The notes under the pieces are model-generated. The model was not told the origin of the DNA. It made no database searches and saw only the letters and a program-made list of their open reading frames with translations. Shown here in pieces: positions 1-11,829 of a stretch of 64,000 bases of DNA. The DNA comes from Ailurus styani (lineage: Eukaryota; Chordata; Mammalia; Carnivora; Ailuridae). The position numbers and the translations under genes are program-made. The stretch covers positions 748,447 to 812,446 of the forward strand of contig LNAC01000230.1 of assembly GCA_002007465.1 (NCBI GenBank), written 5' to 3'. Positions within the stretch are counted from its first letter, which is position 1, and the number at the start of each line of letters is the position of its first letter.

Positions 1-22
1 AAGGAAAGAAGGAAAGAAAGGC
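1..22. repeat. (GAAA/GGAA)n edge of a microsatellite
   Basis: GGAAAGAAGGAAAGAAAG at the window edge; the rest lies outside. Confidence 0.6.
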
Positions 23-689
23 CACCGAAATCATTCTCGACAGTGCCTGGATTGTGGAGCACACATTCTTGGGAGGGGTGGGGAGTCAGAGAAGAAGTAA
101 GTAAACAAACAAACAAGATGGAAACACTGATAAATGCTATGACAGTAATATACTAGAATGTGGTCTCCAAAGAAACAGAGATTTGTATCTGCTTTGCTCA
201 TTGCACTATCCCATCTGCCCAGTCCGGAGCCTTGCACACGTGTGCCCAAAGTATCTGTCAAGTTGAATCCAATTGAATAATAAGCCGGGTATGATGATAA
301 TCATTGCTCTGTATCACACCCTCGCTCCTCCCAGCCACCTGCTCTCCTTAGCCCAAGCCCTCCCCCTTTTTCCGTGTGTGTCCAGGTCCTAAACATCTTT
401 CCACACTTAGCTGAAATTCCATCTTCTTCAGGAGTCCTCCATGACACACCTGCTGCTCTTACCTGTCCCCTGACCAGCTCTGATTCTAGCACGGCTTGTA
501 TCAGCAACGTGCATTTTAGCCCTAGATTTTCTCACGCTTGGTCATTTGCCAAATGTTCTTTCATAACATTGGCTGAAACGATTTCATCTTTACATGTTTT
601 TAAATCCCAAATAGAGAAAGATTTACCTGTAGATAGGCCTGGGTTTTTTGTTTGTTTGTCTGCCCTCGCTTAGCCATTGACTCATTATA

Positions 690-825
690 TATGAACTTGG
701 GTACATGGTTCACTGCTCTGCGAGTCAGTTTTCTGATCTGTCACATGGGGGTAGTGCCTCCCTCATTAGGCTGCTCTGAACACGCAGGTTATGTAGCCAC
801 TACTACCTGGTAGGCACTTGATAAA
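690..825 (+). mobile_element. MIR fragment
   Basis: It contains CAGTTTTCTGATCTGTCACATGGGG and a closing GTAGGCACTTGATAAAC, the typical core and 3' part of a mammalian-wide interspersed repeat. Confidence 0.7.
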
Positions 826-1699
826 CAGGAGAGAGGAGGAAGAGGAGAAGGAGGGTAAAAGCTGCAGGCTTGGCTTATCACTGGTGTGGAGAGCCAGCGC
901 TAGCCCACTCTGCCGCCGGGGTCAGCAGGAGGGACTCGCGGAGGCATGCCCAGCTAAGTCACCGCGCTGCTGGAACAAAGAAGCCAGGAAGGAGGGGAAC
1001 AGCAGGGGCGGAGGGTGCGCTGACCCAGCCATCTGTTATGGCCATGGCCACAGGGCATGAGCACCTAGCATCGGCATGGGCTGCTGAGGGGATACTCCGT
1101 AGTTTCCGAACTAACTCAAACGATGGTCAATGTGTGCCTGGGTGTGGGCTGAGATGCCCCCAGGGGCGGAGGCGCTGCTGTTACGCTAATTTTTGTGCAT
1201 CCACGGGTCAGGAAAGAACAGATACTTCATCTGCCACGGGAGGAATGGCAGTGGTTAAGGTAGTCACGATGAGGTGCTATTAACAAAGCAAATGAGGACT
1301 CTGTCTCTGGGTAAAATCACTCTGGTCTTCTGGGGGGGTGCGGAAAAAGCCCTGCCTAAATAATTTGTTTACTTTTTGAGCTTGTAGCCCATGACTGCTC
1401 AATTAGATCATTCATGAGCATGGGGTCCCCAAATGTAAAGAGCGAAATGGACAGGCTTTCCTCTAATCCCAGCTTCTCCACCAGCTGGCTTGTCGGGCTC
1501 AGAGTATACCTGCTGCCTTCTCAGCTACAAGCTTTCCAAGCCCTCAGTCAAGTCCACCCCATCCAGCTCTGCTTCCCACCCCAGATGAGATCTGGGGCTA
1601 GGGGAGGTCACTACTGAGCAGTCAGGTCGAGTAAGCTCATGCTTGAGGTCCTGAGCTGCACCTAGACCTGGCTGGCAGAGCTTTCTCGAACGTGTTCCA
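826..1699. other. Unique sequence, nothing recognised
   Basis: Moderately GC-rich with two overlapping plus-strand frames (80 and 137 residues) that lack any known domain. No promoter or splice context supports a gene. Confidence 0.5.
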
Positions 1700-1945
1700 T
1701 GTATGCTTGTCCTAGTAGTTAAGAGCAGAGATTGTGAAATGAGACTGACCCAATTTTACGTTTTCCCATTAGGAGTTATGTGGCTTTCAGCAAACACTTA
1801 ACTTCTATGGTGGAGAAAAAAAAATTAGACCTACCTTATAGAGGAGTTATGAGAACCAAATAAGGGAATGCATGCATGGTGTCTGGCGTGGTGCTTGGCA
1901 CCAATTAAGCGTCAATAAATGTTACCTTCTATTATGATTATTGGC
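1700..1945 (+). mobile_element. MIR, near full length
   Basis: It starts at AGTTAAGAGCAGAGATTGTG and runs through TTAGACCTACCTTATAGAGG to GCGTCAATAAATGTTACCTT. Confidence 0.8.
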
Positions 1946-3025
1946 AGGGGCAGTGGTGACATGGAAAACAATGGCTTTGACCAAAGACCTGGATGGACTG
2001 ATGTTATCATCCGAGTAGTTCTGTGGCTCCTCCCTCAGGCTGGCCTTCAAGGAGGATTGGCTAGCTTCATGGACCACAAGGGCGCCGGGACACCTGCAAT
2101 TTGAAGAGGAAATTTTACTGCAAAGCCCGAGTTGTCAGCATGGGAGAAGCAGACTTGGCTCCTGGCAGTCCCAGGAGGTTAGCTGCGTCACATGGCTCTG
2201 ACCAGGCACAGGTGGATCAGCACTCACTAGCTCAGGATCGGCACCGGTCAGCATCCTGGTCTGACGGCTCAGGGGTGACTTCCGGGGAGATCACTCACAA
2301 GTAAAGTAGGCCTCCGACCCCAGCCCTCCCGGGCTCCCGGTTAATCAGTTTGTTAGTCGGGTCCTGCAAAAAACAGATACCAACAGGGGATTCAATGTGC
2401 CAGGACTGCATTAGAGGAAACACCTGTGAGAGAAAATGGGGGTGGGGTGGGGGAGTGGAGCCCGAGAGGCTGGCAGAGCCTCAGGTGGCGATGTGAACCT
2501 GACCCCACCGAGCCAAGGAGAGAGGGCCAACTGGACAAAAGGATCTCAGAGCACCGCCGCCCGGGCCCTGGGCCACTTCCGTTCTCTGTGGCTGGAGGTC
2601 GGTGATGCGCGTGTTCGTGGCTGCCACAATGACTGGAATGGTATCTCCAAGGCAAAATGATCAGATTTGCGGCTGACACAGGTGCAGTGCTCGGAATCCT
2701 GTCCGCCCTGGTTTTGAACGCATTGTTTTTCACAGTGAGCATATTCACAAGCTCCCCGCAGGAAGGCACTCATTTCTTGGGGTGCCTCCCTCTCTCTGCT
2801 TTCTCGTCACGACCACTTGTGGCTGTACGATCCGAATGATATTCTGACAAGGTATAAGAAACTGTATTGTGGAAGAATACGCACTAATGTCAAGGTGCAT
2901 TTTTCATTTAAGGAAAACAGGTTACAAAACCTGTATTTAGAGCATGAATTCTGTTTTGTTCAATGAACATACATGCTTCGGAAAAAATACAGAAAGGGAT
3001 AAGCCAAAGAATATTAACAGTGGCG
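1946..3025. other. Unique sequence, nothing recognised
   Basis: Short overlapping frames on both strands with no recognisable protein; no repeat class is visible. Confidence 0.5.
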
Positions 3026-3110
3026 CTATATATATATACACACACACATATATATACACACATATATACATATATATACACATATATACACACACACATA
3101 TATATACATA
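3026..3110. repeat. Compound (TA)n/(CA)n microsatellite
   Basis: Alternating blocks of TATATA and CACACA with internal mirror order over about 85 bp. TA-rich and self-complementary, so cruciform-prone. Confidence 0.95.
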
Positions 3111-3474
3111 TTTTTTAAACTTCTTTTTGTGTCTCTGTGCTTTGTTTTTCCGTAGTGAAGGTGTCTTCTGAGGCATCCCCTGTGCTCTGAGACACACCTC
3201 TCACTGGCTTGGCCTCTTTGTAAAGCATGAAATGACAAAACGGTTTCTCTCAAGACTTGTCACCATGTTGGACTACCTTCTTGGCTTTTGGACTCTTTAC
3301 CCGCTGGGACCGCTGAGGACCTCTGTCACCTGGCCTCGGTCCCTATGCCCTCCTAGCATCCAAACCTCTCACCTGACTTAACTCGAAGCTACTGTGGGAT
3401 TATTCCCCGTTGGAATGATTAGCAGGAATAATATTATTAATAAATTCACCCCCACTTCCTCTGTTTCCTAAAAA

Positions 3475-3640
3475 CAATGGCTAACGTATATTGAGTGCTT
3501 ACTATGTGTCAGGTACTATAAGAAATATTTTAAATGGATTGACTGAATTCATTTTTTTGCTAACTCTGTGAGGTTGGTACCACTATTACACAGAGTTTGC
3601 AGAGGTGGGAATGAGGCAACAGAGGTGAAGTCAGGTGGGC
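3475..3640 (-). mobile_element. MIR fragment
   Basis: ATTGAGTGCTTACTATGTGTCAGG followed by CTGTGAGGTTGGTACCACTA matches the complement of the MIR 3' half. Confidence 0.75.
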
Positions 3641-3751
3641 CAGTGCACGCAGTCAGTGAAGATATTTGCCTACCTTTGCTGACGTTTCTTGGTCCTGCCT
3701 CCAAAGGGCTAATCCTGATCACCCGCCCACACGCAAGTGTGAGATACATAT

Positions 3752-3762
3752 ATTTGTGTGTG

Positions 3763-3798
<36 letters not shown>
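3752..3798. repeat. (TG)n then (CA)n microsatellite
   Basis: TGTGTGTGTATACACACACA continues into about 20 CA units; the TG and CA halves can pair. Confidence 0.95.
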
Positions 3799-3800
<2 letters not shown>

Positions 3801-3839
3801 AACTTTTCTCCAGGCAGGGCACCACCTGAGGCATCCAGC

Positions 3840-3936
3840 TAGGACTTGGGACAACTCATTAAATCCTCTTAGCCTCAGTTTCCCTGTCTGTAGAGAGGAC
3901 TCACATACCTTTGCAGAGTTCTTAACAAGATTGACT
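3840..3936 (+). mobile_element. MIR fragment
   Basis: AAATCCTCTTAGCCTCAGTTTCCCTGTCTG is a MIR core. A young SINE is inserted directly after it. Confidence 0.65.
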
Positions 3937-3952
3937 AGAATAAGGTATGGGA

Positions 3953-4147
3953 AAGGGCGCCTGGGTGGCTCAGTGGGTTAAAGCCTCTGCCTTCAGCTCA
4001 GGTCATGATCTCAGGGTCCTGGGATCAAGGCCCACATCGGGCTCCCTGCTCGGTAGGGAGTCTGCTTCCTCCTCTCTCTCTGCCTGCCTCTCTGCCTACT
4101 TGTAATCTCTCTCTGTGTCATATAAATAAATAAAATCTTTAAAAAAA
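3953..4147 (+). mobile_element. CAN-SINE (tRNA-derived), full length, young
   Basis: It begins GGGCGCCTGGGTGGCTCAGT, contains the CAGGTCATGATCTCAGGGTC box and the TC-rich CTGCCTGCCTCTCTGCCTAC segment, and ends in ATAAATAAATAAAATCTTTAAAAAAAA. It is flanked by a perfect 16-bp target-site duplication AGAATAAGGTATGGGA at 3937-3952 and 4148-4163. Confidence 0.97.
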
Positions 4148-4599
4148 AGAATAAGGTATGGGAGATACCTAAGGCTGGTTTCCAGTAGAGGGAGAGCAAT
4201 CACAGAGAGGGAGGTGAAGAAGTAGGAATATTCATGTTCAGTTAATGGAAAAGAGGGACTCCAACATGAGCACTTTGAAACATTCATTTTTTTTGAACAT
4301 GAGAAAAAAAAAAAAAGAAAGATTGTGTTCAGAGTGAGTTTGCAGATCACTGGCTCCCAGAGTTCAGGCCTTTGAAAATTTAGTGGAGGTACCATAGGAC
4401 CAACCGCTTGACGGGAAAGATAGGGTCACTGTGGTCAGCCCAGGGTGCGAAGGAGCTTCGACGAAGGGGGAGGGACTAGGAGACAGGGCCTAGGAAAACG
4501 CTGTGGAAGGGGTGATGTTTATACTGACCGAGAAAGGGGGTTAGGGCATGCCATGTAGAGGGAATGGCATGCACAATGGCCCAGAGACAAAAAGGCCAT

Positions 4600-4800
4600 C
4601 GCCGTCATCACACCTATCTTTTGAGGATCTGCTGGGTTGGGGGCAAACAGTAGGTGCTTTCTATGTGTTATTTCAAATCCCCACACAACTGCATAAAGGA
4701 GACATCATTATGAACATTTTTGAGAGGAGCAAACGGAGCCTTTAGAAGTTCAATAGTTGGGCGAGGTGTCAACCCGGACCCGGAGAGCCCCGGCATGCTG
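4600..4800 (-). mobile_element. MIR fragment
   Basis: It runs from GTGCTTTCTATGTGTTATTT and CACACAACTGCATAAAGGAG to a degenerate GACCCGGAGAGCCC end; a diverged antisense copy. Confidence 0.55.
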
Positions 4801-5454
4801 ACTCCAAGGCCCAGGCTCATTCCGCTGTCCTGAGGCTCCCCTTTGAGACCCAAAGAGCCAAGCCGAATTCGGGGAACCATGGAATATTCAGCGTGGCAGA
4901 GACGTGTCTGGGGAGTCCAAGAAACAAGGCTGGAGGAAGAAGCAGGGCCCAAGCCCCACCAGGCTCTGAAGGCCCCCCTCAGACATTCCCACTTCACCCT
5001 GAGGGAAGGGGGATCTCCAAAGCACTCACGGTCTCGGGGGTGGGTCATGAGATCGGTTCTGTGGCATAGAAAGATCGCTTTGGCCAAAGTGGGGGCACTG
5101 AACGAGAAGATCGATTTTGGAGGTAGGGGCGCCCGGGACGAAGCTGTCACAGCAGCTCATGCTGAAGCCCAAGAAAGGGGGGCATGCAGCAGTGACGTAC
5201 CCACTGCTTTGCTGAATGAGCTTACTAGAAAAGTTTCGGAAGTCTGAGTCACTTGTCTCCAGAATCTTTCCCCAGTCTCTCCTGCTTCCCTTCTCCTTTC
5301 TTCTATTTTTGCCCCCATTCCTCAGGATGATTCTAGAATCCCAACGCAGGAAGCTGTCTAGGAAGCAGGTCATAAAGGAAGAGAAAGCTATTACTCATTC
5401 ACGTTCAGAGGCCAGCCCCCCCCCCATGCCATGGCAGGAAGGAAGAAGTTTTCT

Positions 5455-5600
5455 GACAACATGGTAGGGACGGGAGAGCAGCGGCCGCCAGCAGGGACTG
5501 TGCTGGTACCACCCGTGAGGCCATGGGGCCCGTCTAGCCGGGGGACGGGGAGTGCCGCTCGACCCGCCCGGCTCTCGGGCTCAGATGCTTGCCCAGTGAG
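5455..5600. other. Small GC-rich patch
   Basis: Contains GCAGCGGCCGCCAGCAGGG and ACCCGCCCGGCTCTCGGGCT with several CpGs. It is too short for a normal CpG-island promoter and no exon is attached. The surroundings, 4801-5834, hold nothing else recognisable. Confidence 0.5.
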
Positions 5601-5834
5601 GAGGAAGCCGTGGGCAACACAGGGATCCACTTCGCTTTAACAGGAAGGACGTATGTTTTGGTTGGTTACCTGCTAGCGCTTTGATCCCACATTAGCTACT
5701 TGAATGCACCAAGGGGCACAGATACCATGAGAAGAAGGGCAAGTTCACTCACGTGGATGCTAATAACAACTCCGGTCATTTCTTGTTTCTGGGCCTGGCC
5801 TTGCTCCCTCGCGTGCAAGGAGTGGCACGTGGGC

Positions 5835-6020
5835 ATGACTGCTTGGGTTCAAACGCCACGGCGTCACTTAACGAGCTGTGTGACCCCGGACTAGTTATCC
5901 AATCTCCCTGCGTCTGAGTTTCCCCACCTGTAAAATGGGGATCGTGATCAGAGGGTTGTGATAAAAACAAAACAATTTAGTATCTGTAAAGGACTTAGGA
6001 GAGCGCTTGGTTATTTTTAT
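5835..6020 (+). mobile_element. MIR
   Basis: GGTTCAAACGCCACGGCGTC, then TGTGTGACCCCGGACTAGTT and CTGTAAAATGGGGATCGTGA, then GGACTTAGGAGAGCGCTTGG. Confidence 0.85.
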
Positions 6021-6849
6021 TTAGTCAGTGAGGCACATGGACTAGATGTTCGCAAGTATTTCTACAGCCTCCTTCCCTCTAACCTGAACCTCTCCCTGAC
6101 CACGGCTAGGTCCTCACCTTAAGGCCACCCAAACCCTCTTAGCGTAACTAAATCGAGAAGGCCTCCTCTCAGCCTACCCCCACCCTGGCATCTGTTAAAG
6201 GTTCACTGTCCTCAACTCCTGTGCAGAACTTTCTCCACCTACCCCCACCCTAAAATTTTCTTATAATTATTCACTGTAATTACTTATGGTATGCATTCTG
6301 ACATTTCTGTAATTTTGTCGTGAATACCATTCTTGCCTTCTCCACTCCACTGTTTGTTAGTCTCTGAGGGCAGAATGGTTTTCCATTTCTTACATGCCCA
6401 CAGTAAGCCCATGAAAAGAATCCAATGACTGCATTTCCCAAGTATTTCCCTCACCAGGGCCAGGCACTCACCATCAGTGATCTTTGTCTGTGTCTTACGC
6501 TTTCCCCTTTCCATAACCCTTGGAAACATGTAAATACTCGTGGGATCCTTGTATGACGGGAAGGCGGCATGTTTCAGGATGGGAGTACAAGGAATGGTGG
6601 TGGAAAAACAAGTGTAACTGGGAAGTCAAGTGCCCCCGTTTCAATTCCTGGCTCTCCTTGTAACTCCCATGGAGAACTCTGCCGAACCACAACCTCTCCG
6701 TGTTCCGGCCTATACACAGAAATATTGTAATATATAGTTCTCAACATCCCTGTGGGCCTAAACCTTCTATAATTCTACAGAATCAAGTAGTGAAAATTCA
6801 GGCACATGTTCAGGCAACTATGGAACTATTTCTTGCTTGAAACCCATTG

Positions 6850-7390
6850 CTCATGTGCAGAGATTGTTGATTGGCAAAACCAGCTTAGAAAGTCACTGAG
6901 ACAGCATTTATCAAAAACTTTAAAGAGTTCACATTCTTTGATCCAGTCATTTCATTTCTTTGAAATCATTCAAAGTACAGCAAAGCCTTATGAACAAAGA
7001 CTTTAAATGCAGTGATATTTATAATAATAAAATCAGAAACCTCCTAAATGCTACATCATATAGAAAAGGCTAAGTAAACTGCGCATTCCACTTGTTTGGG
7101 TTGATTGATTCATTGGGTTACCAAGTAGCCTTTAAAAAAGAATACAGCAGGGATAATTTTATGCAATAAAGATAAAAATGTTAAGGTATTTAAAAATTGC
7201 AGGGAGAATATTCTCACAATCATGTAAAATAAACAAATTATTAAAAATTATGAACAAAAATATCAAAAGGGAATACAAAAAAATTATGGGACTCGGGTGT
7301 GAATTTTTTCCCTAATTTTCTAAATGACAAGGTTTATTTAAAATACTCTATTTAACAAATTTAATATGCCATAAATTGTAATGTGAATGC
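6850..7390 (+). mobile_element. Old L1 (L1M-type) 3'-UTR relic
   Basis: CTTTGATCCAGTCATTTCAT, GCAGTGATATTTATAATAAT and AGAAACCTCCTAAATGCTAC follow the order of an L1M 3' UTR (a 'GACCCAGCAATTCCA...CAACCTAAATG' pattern). It is diverged and AT-rich. Confidence 0.65.
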
Positions 7391-7454
7391 TGATTTCATG
7401 GACAATAAAATATCACAAAAGTTATCTAAGATTCTTAGACTACCCATCTACAGT

Positions 7455-7660
7455 CCTACTAAGGAGTAGCCCACTCTGTGACTCCTTACCTGTGTGACTT
7501 TGGGCAAGTCACTTAACTTCTCTGAACTTCCATTTACTCCAAGTATAAAAAAGGGACTAACTGCATAAAACGGCTTAGTGCAAAGCCCGGTTTATTGTAA
7601 GCACTCAAGAAAAGTTAGATTTTATTGGTTGTAACAGTATTATTATGTTTTTCCCTCTAA
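7455..7660 (+). mobile_element. MIR
   Basis: Contains TGTGTGACTTTGGGCAAGTC and ACTTAACTTCTCTGAACTTC, with a GTAAGCACTCAAGAAAAGTT end. Confidence 0.85.
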
Positions 7661-8511
7661 TTCTGATAGAGAGCAAAAATGACTAGAGAAAGCTTCCAGC
7701 AAGAGGTATTTATGGGGTTTGGGAGGGCTTGGGGTTTTTTGTGTGGTTTTTTTTGTTTGTTTGGTCTGCCAAAATATGAAGATGGATTAACTGAAGATAC
7801 GCTCGTGCCCACAAAATTACTTCTCTAATTTTTACACTTTATTTGCATTAACGAAAACATAATCATAACACAAAGGAAGGGGAAATCTGAACAGCAAAGG
7901 CCGGGGAACAGGCTCCTATTATATCTTTACATTAAAAAACTTTTGTACTTGCAGAGAAAAAGCATGGGGTTTATGTAACTGAGGATTAGTCATTTAAATT
8001 CTGAATGCCAAGCCCCACTGTAGGATTAGAAGGGGTTTCTCAGGCATTATCCCCCTCCTCAGCACTATTTCCAGGAGCTAACAGTTGCAGTCCTTGGCAT
8101 AAGTGGATTTTAACAAAACTACCTGTGTGATCATTTAGGAAGTAGATTTATTTCTTAATACCTTTCTCCTGCCCACAAAAGATTTGAAACAGCTACGTTT
8201 AAAGATAAAATGGGGAGCGCCAAAGCAAGGAACAATAGGATCCTGCTAGCACCCGTTGTATAGGAAAATATTATATATTGTATGAAGGGTAGAGGAAATA
8301 GGGTGGTTCTTTGATCATGTGGGAAGGCAGTTGAAAACATGACACTAAAGTAAAAGGAAACTTCACTGTGCACGCACGCGTGGGCGTGCGCACATACACT
8401 TACGATCACAGCAGGCAACACAGACTCCCTAAATCTCCAAGTGCGTAGAACTGATACTGCGTAATCTGAATTGATACTAAACATTAAAAACAGTCTCTTA
8501 GGACATTCTTA
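7661..8511. other. AT-rich unique sequence
   Basis: Holds a T/G homopolymer-rich patch near 7730-7765 and a GCACGCACGCGTGGGCGTGC patch near 8370. Nothing else is recognised. Confidence 0.45.
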
Positions 8512-8686
8512 GGGACTCCTGGGTGACTCAGTCGGTTAAATGTCTGTCTTTGGCTCAGGTCATGATCCCGGGGTCCTGGGATCGAGCCCTGCACCACACT
8601 CTGCTTCTCCCTCTCCTTCTGTTCTTGGGCATGTGCACGCTCTCTCTTTCTCAAGTAAATAAATAAAACCTTTTTAAAAAATAAAA
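8512..8686 (+). mobile_element. CAN-SINE, older subtype
   Basis: The head is GGACTCCTGGGTGACTCAGT. The mid-part lacks the CTGCCTGCCTCTC segment and has TCTCCCTCTCCTTCTG instead. The tail is AAGTAAATAAATAAAACC and then a short A run. No clear target duplication was found, consistent with greater age. Confidence 0.93.
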
Positions 8687-8999
8687 TATTTAAGGAATCA
8701 TCTGGATTCCTTGAATAGCTACTGTACCACATCGGGAAATTCTTGGAAGCCAGAGTTCCTGGAGGTGGTCAGCAAAAGGACAAACACCAGATACCTTTAA
8801 TGAATGGTGCAGGCTCAACATCGACATGAAAGGTAAAATAAACCTAATTTTCCTTGCAGGATAACATTTAAAAAAAATAGTTCGGTAATAAAAAGGAAGG
8901 TAAGAACACCACAGGATGATGAGTAACAATCAACGCTACACTATGAAGAAGAAAATCCTGCTGACCCAATGTCATTTTTGTTGGTAACAGATGACAAGC

Positions 9000-9900
9000 C
9001 TAATGGATTTGGGGTAGCAAACAACATAGTACGTATTGACCGTAGAGAGGCTTTTGATTTTTGCTCCTGGCCATGACCTGCTCATTAACTAGCTTGAAAA
9101 CTATGGTTCAGACCATATACAATTGGCCCTGGAGGATGATATTGACAGACGAGTTTTGATAGTTCGATAAGAACAAGAGGGGGGACCCGCACTGCGCTGG
9201 TTTCTCAAGGAGCTGACCTAAGGCTGACACTACTTAATATTTTCATCAATACTTCAGTGGGTAGAAGACAAAATATGCCTGCTAATGACAGGAAAATACA
9301 GTCATGAAGAGTTGTAACCCAGAGATAAGAAGTTACATGATAGATGATAGGTGGGAAGCTACTTTTCATCTCCACCTCCAACAGCCAAAGAAAACAGACC
9401 AAGAAAAGTGTATGAAAGGTGGGCAGAGAAAGAGAAAACACTAGTTCATTGACAAATGCTATCTTTGAGGATAAGATGAAAAGGAGGTCATAGAGAGTTA
9501 AGGTGGGGTGCAAATAAATGAGGAGGTTCACGGAGAAGGACTTATTTATAGATACACAGAACAGGGAAGCTAGTGGGAAAGGCTGAAAAGTCATTTACAA
9601 ATATAACTGCAGGTCAGAATCGGATGGTGATATGTGACTAGCAATCTGTATGCCTGTTGGAAAAAAGTAAACCAGACCACAAATAGCTCAATATGCCTTA
9701 GGAGTGCGTTTAAGGCAACCACTCAGCAAAGAAGGTGAAATAATCCGCTCGAATGGGTATCATTCATCACGGCAATTTTTCCTCTGAGGGTAAATAGTTA
9801 AGGGGTTGAATGTAGGTAGTGCCTTGATGGATGCAAGAGCATACAGGATACTCCAAAATCAAGAACATTAAACAAAATGCAGTCTAAGAAGGCAAATGTT
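9000..9900 (+). mobile_element. CR1/L3 LINE relic
   Basis: CTTTTGATTTTTGCTCCTGG then CCATGACCTGCTCATTAACT, and farther on TAATATTTTCATCAATACTT, follow the order of the reverse-transcriptase region of CR1/L3 LINEs (the latter decaying from a FNIFIND-type motif). Similarity fades after about 9.3 kb, so the right limit is uncertain. Confidence 0.5.
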
Positions 9901-10086
9901 TTTTAACAAACCAAAACCATGACAGAAGGCCCCAGGTGGTCGCGAGGGAAGTGGGAGGAAATTCTATGGGTGCAGGAATGGATTACATCATTATCAGTCC
10001 CTGGGAAGAAGGGAGAGTAAGAGGTAGAGTTGGCTGGAGTAAGAACTCCCCAAAGCTCTGAAAAGCAAATTGGAATGCTTTTGACC

Positions 10087-10088
<2 letters not shown>

Positions 10089-10139
<51 letters not shown>
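10089..10139. repeat. (CA)n microsatellite
   Basis: About 24 uninterrupted CA units followed by an (AAAAC)n-like stretch. Confidence 0.97.
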
Positions 10140-10143
<4 letters not shown>

Positions 10144-10559
10144 AAAACAAAAAACAAAACAAAACAACCCTTTTACAAAAGTCCCAATCTAACCAGATCA
10201 CGAAACTCTAATGACAGGTAGTAAAAAGTGCATGATTGTGTATAAGTGTGATTTGGAAAGCCCTAAAATAAGAAAGGATGCAAAAGGTAAAGAGGAAAAC
10301 ATTCTTCAATTAGTTAAGGCAACAAAGGAGGCCAAAGGAAAGAAATCCCCCAGCCCCTCACATCATCCATTTGAGAGCTCCTGCCTCATGACAACCGGGA
10401 GAAACTTGTGAGGAAAGCGAATTCTGGGGGCCTGCAAAGAACAAAATTAAGGGGTATTAGGAGCACACAGTCGTTAATCCCATCTCATTTAGGTCTTAGC
10501 TTTTTGATTTGCTATTGAGGATTATTTGGGCACCTGCAAAGCTTTGAGAAGGGAAATTA

Positions 10560-11590
10560 TAACTTTTCTAATCCAAGGAATATCTTTTAAAATGAATTTA
10601 TTTTTAAATTTCATAATATGTTAATACCCGCTCATTATTAAAAATATAGAGAGGGGTACAAAAAGCAAAATCTGGTAGTGTTCCTTCACATGGCCAATCC
10701 AAATCCCCTCCACAGAGCTAGAACTAATTAGCATGTCAGGTTGGAGTACATCCTTCCAGGTCTGTTTCTGTATATTTGCACGCGTGTGAGCATGCACACC
10801 CCTGCACACCCCCACGCACTTCTTAAATACAGAGAGTAGAGACTGGCTCACGGCAGAACATGTAGTTCTGCCTCATTCCTGGTAGGGGAAGGTAGTTTCT
10901 CACACCCCACAGCGTTGATAGGCCAGCTTACTGAACTGCCGCCCTCACTGATAATTAGATTGTTTTCCATCTTTTCTAGCATAAACAGTCTTGTGACAGT
11001 GTCTCTATATACACAAATTTGAGCACTTACGGAGTATTTCTATAGAAGAGAAGGCAATATCCTGAAAGTGTAATTTCTTGGGATACATTTTAGAACTTTT
11101 GATAGAAGCTGCCACATTGCCACCCAGAATTGCTGTCACGATTTCCTCTCTCTATAGAGTATTTGAGAATATGTCTTTCCCTACACCATCAAAGACCACA
11201 GATGCTATCTCCTCCACTCCCCATTTCAGAGGCCAAAAAAAAAAAGCAGCTATGTTTTGTTTGGATTTGCATTTCCCCATTACCATCACCTAGGGACTAC
11301 TGTCCATTACCCAGTGAGAATGAGCCCCTTTTCATATGTTAATTAGCCACTTATAGTTCTTCTGTAAATTGCTTATTCAAAGACTTTTATTCATTTAGCT
11401 ATTGGTTTATCTTTTCCTTATTGGTTTACACGAGTTCTTTGTACATTATGGATATTAACTCTGTCACAGATGGTAAAGCAGTTTTCTTCTAAACTGTCCC
11501 TTGTCTTTTGTCTTTTGTAACAACTTAAAACTAACTTTATAATAGCGGTTTTTGAATGATTACCAGTACTTTTAAAAAATTATACAATTA
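10560..11590 (-). mobile_element. Old L1 (L1ME-type) relic
   Basis: GAAAGTGTAATTTCTTGGGA, ATTTTAGAACTTTTGATAGA, CCACATTGCCACCCAGAATT, GGTTTACACGAGTTCTTTGT and TTATGGATATTAACTCTGTC are diverged versions of an antisense L1M 3' region. A CAN-SINE lies at its right end. Confidence 0.75.
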
Positions 11591-11610
11591 AATTAAGTCT
11601 TTTTTATTTT

Positions 11611-11812
11611 TATTTTTTTAAAGATTAATTTATTTATTTTGAGAGATAGAGGGAAAAAGAGCACACTAACAGGAGTAGGGGCAGAGGGAGAGGGAGAATC
11701 CCCAAGCAGACTCTCCACAGAGGGCCGAGCCCAACACTGGGCTTGATCCCAGGACCCTGAGATCATGACCTGAGACGAAATCAAGAGTTGGACTGAGCTG
11801 CCCAGGAGCCCC
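11611..11812 (-). mobile_element. CAN-SINE, older subtype
   Basis: On the plus strand it reads from TTTTTTTAAAGATTAATTTA through AGACTCTCCACAGAGGG and GATCATGACCTGAG to CCCAGGAGCCCC. Imperfect duplications of TAAGT followed by a T-rich stretch lie at about 11594-11610 and 11813-11829. Confidence 0.93.
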
Positions 11813-11829
11813 TAAGTTTTATTTTTTAA

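Noticed and set aside
4668..5247. Overlapping 160- and 134-residue frames on opposite strands
   Set aside because: No recognisable domain, no splice or promoter context; the left end is a MIR relic.
5455..5600. CpG-island promoter
   Set aside because: Only about 150 bp long with no exon or transcript context.
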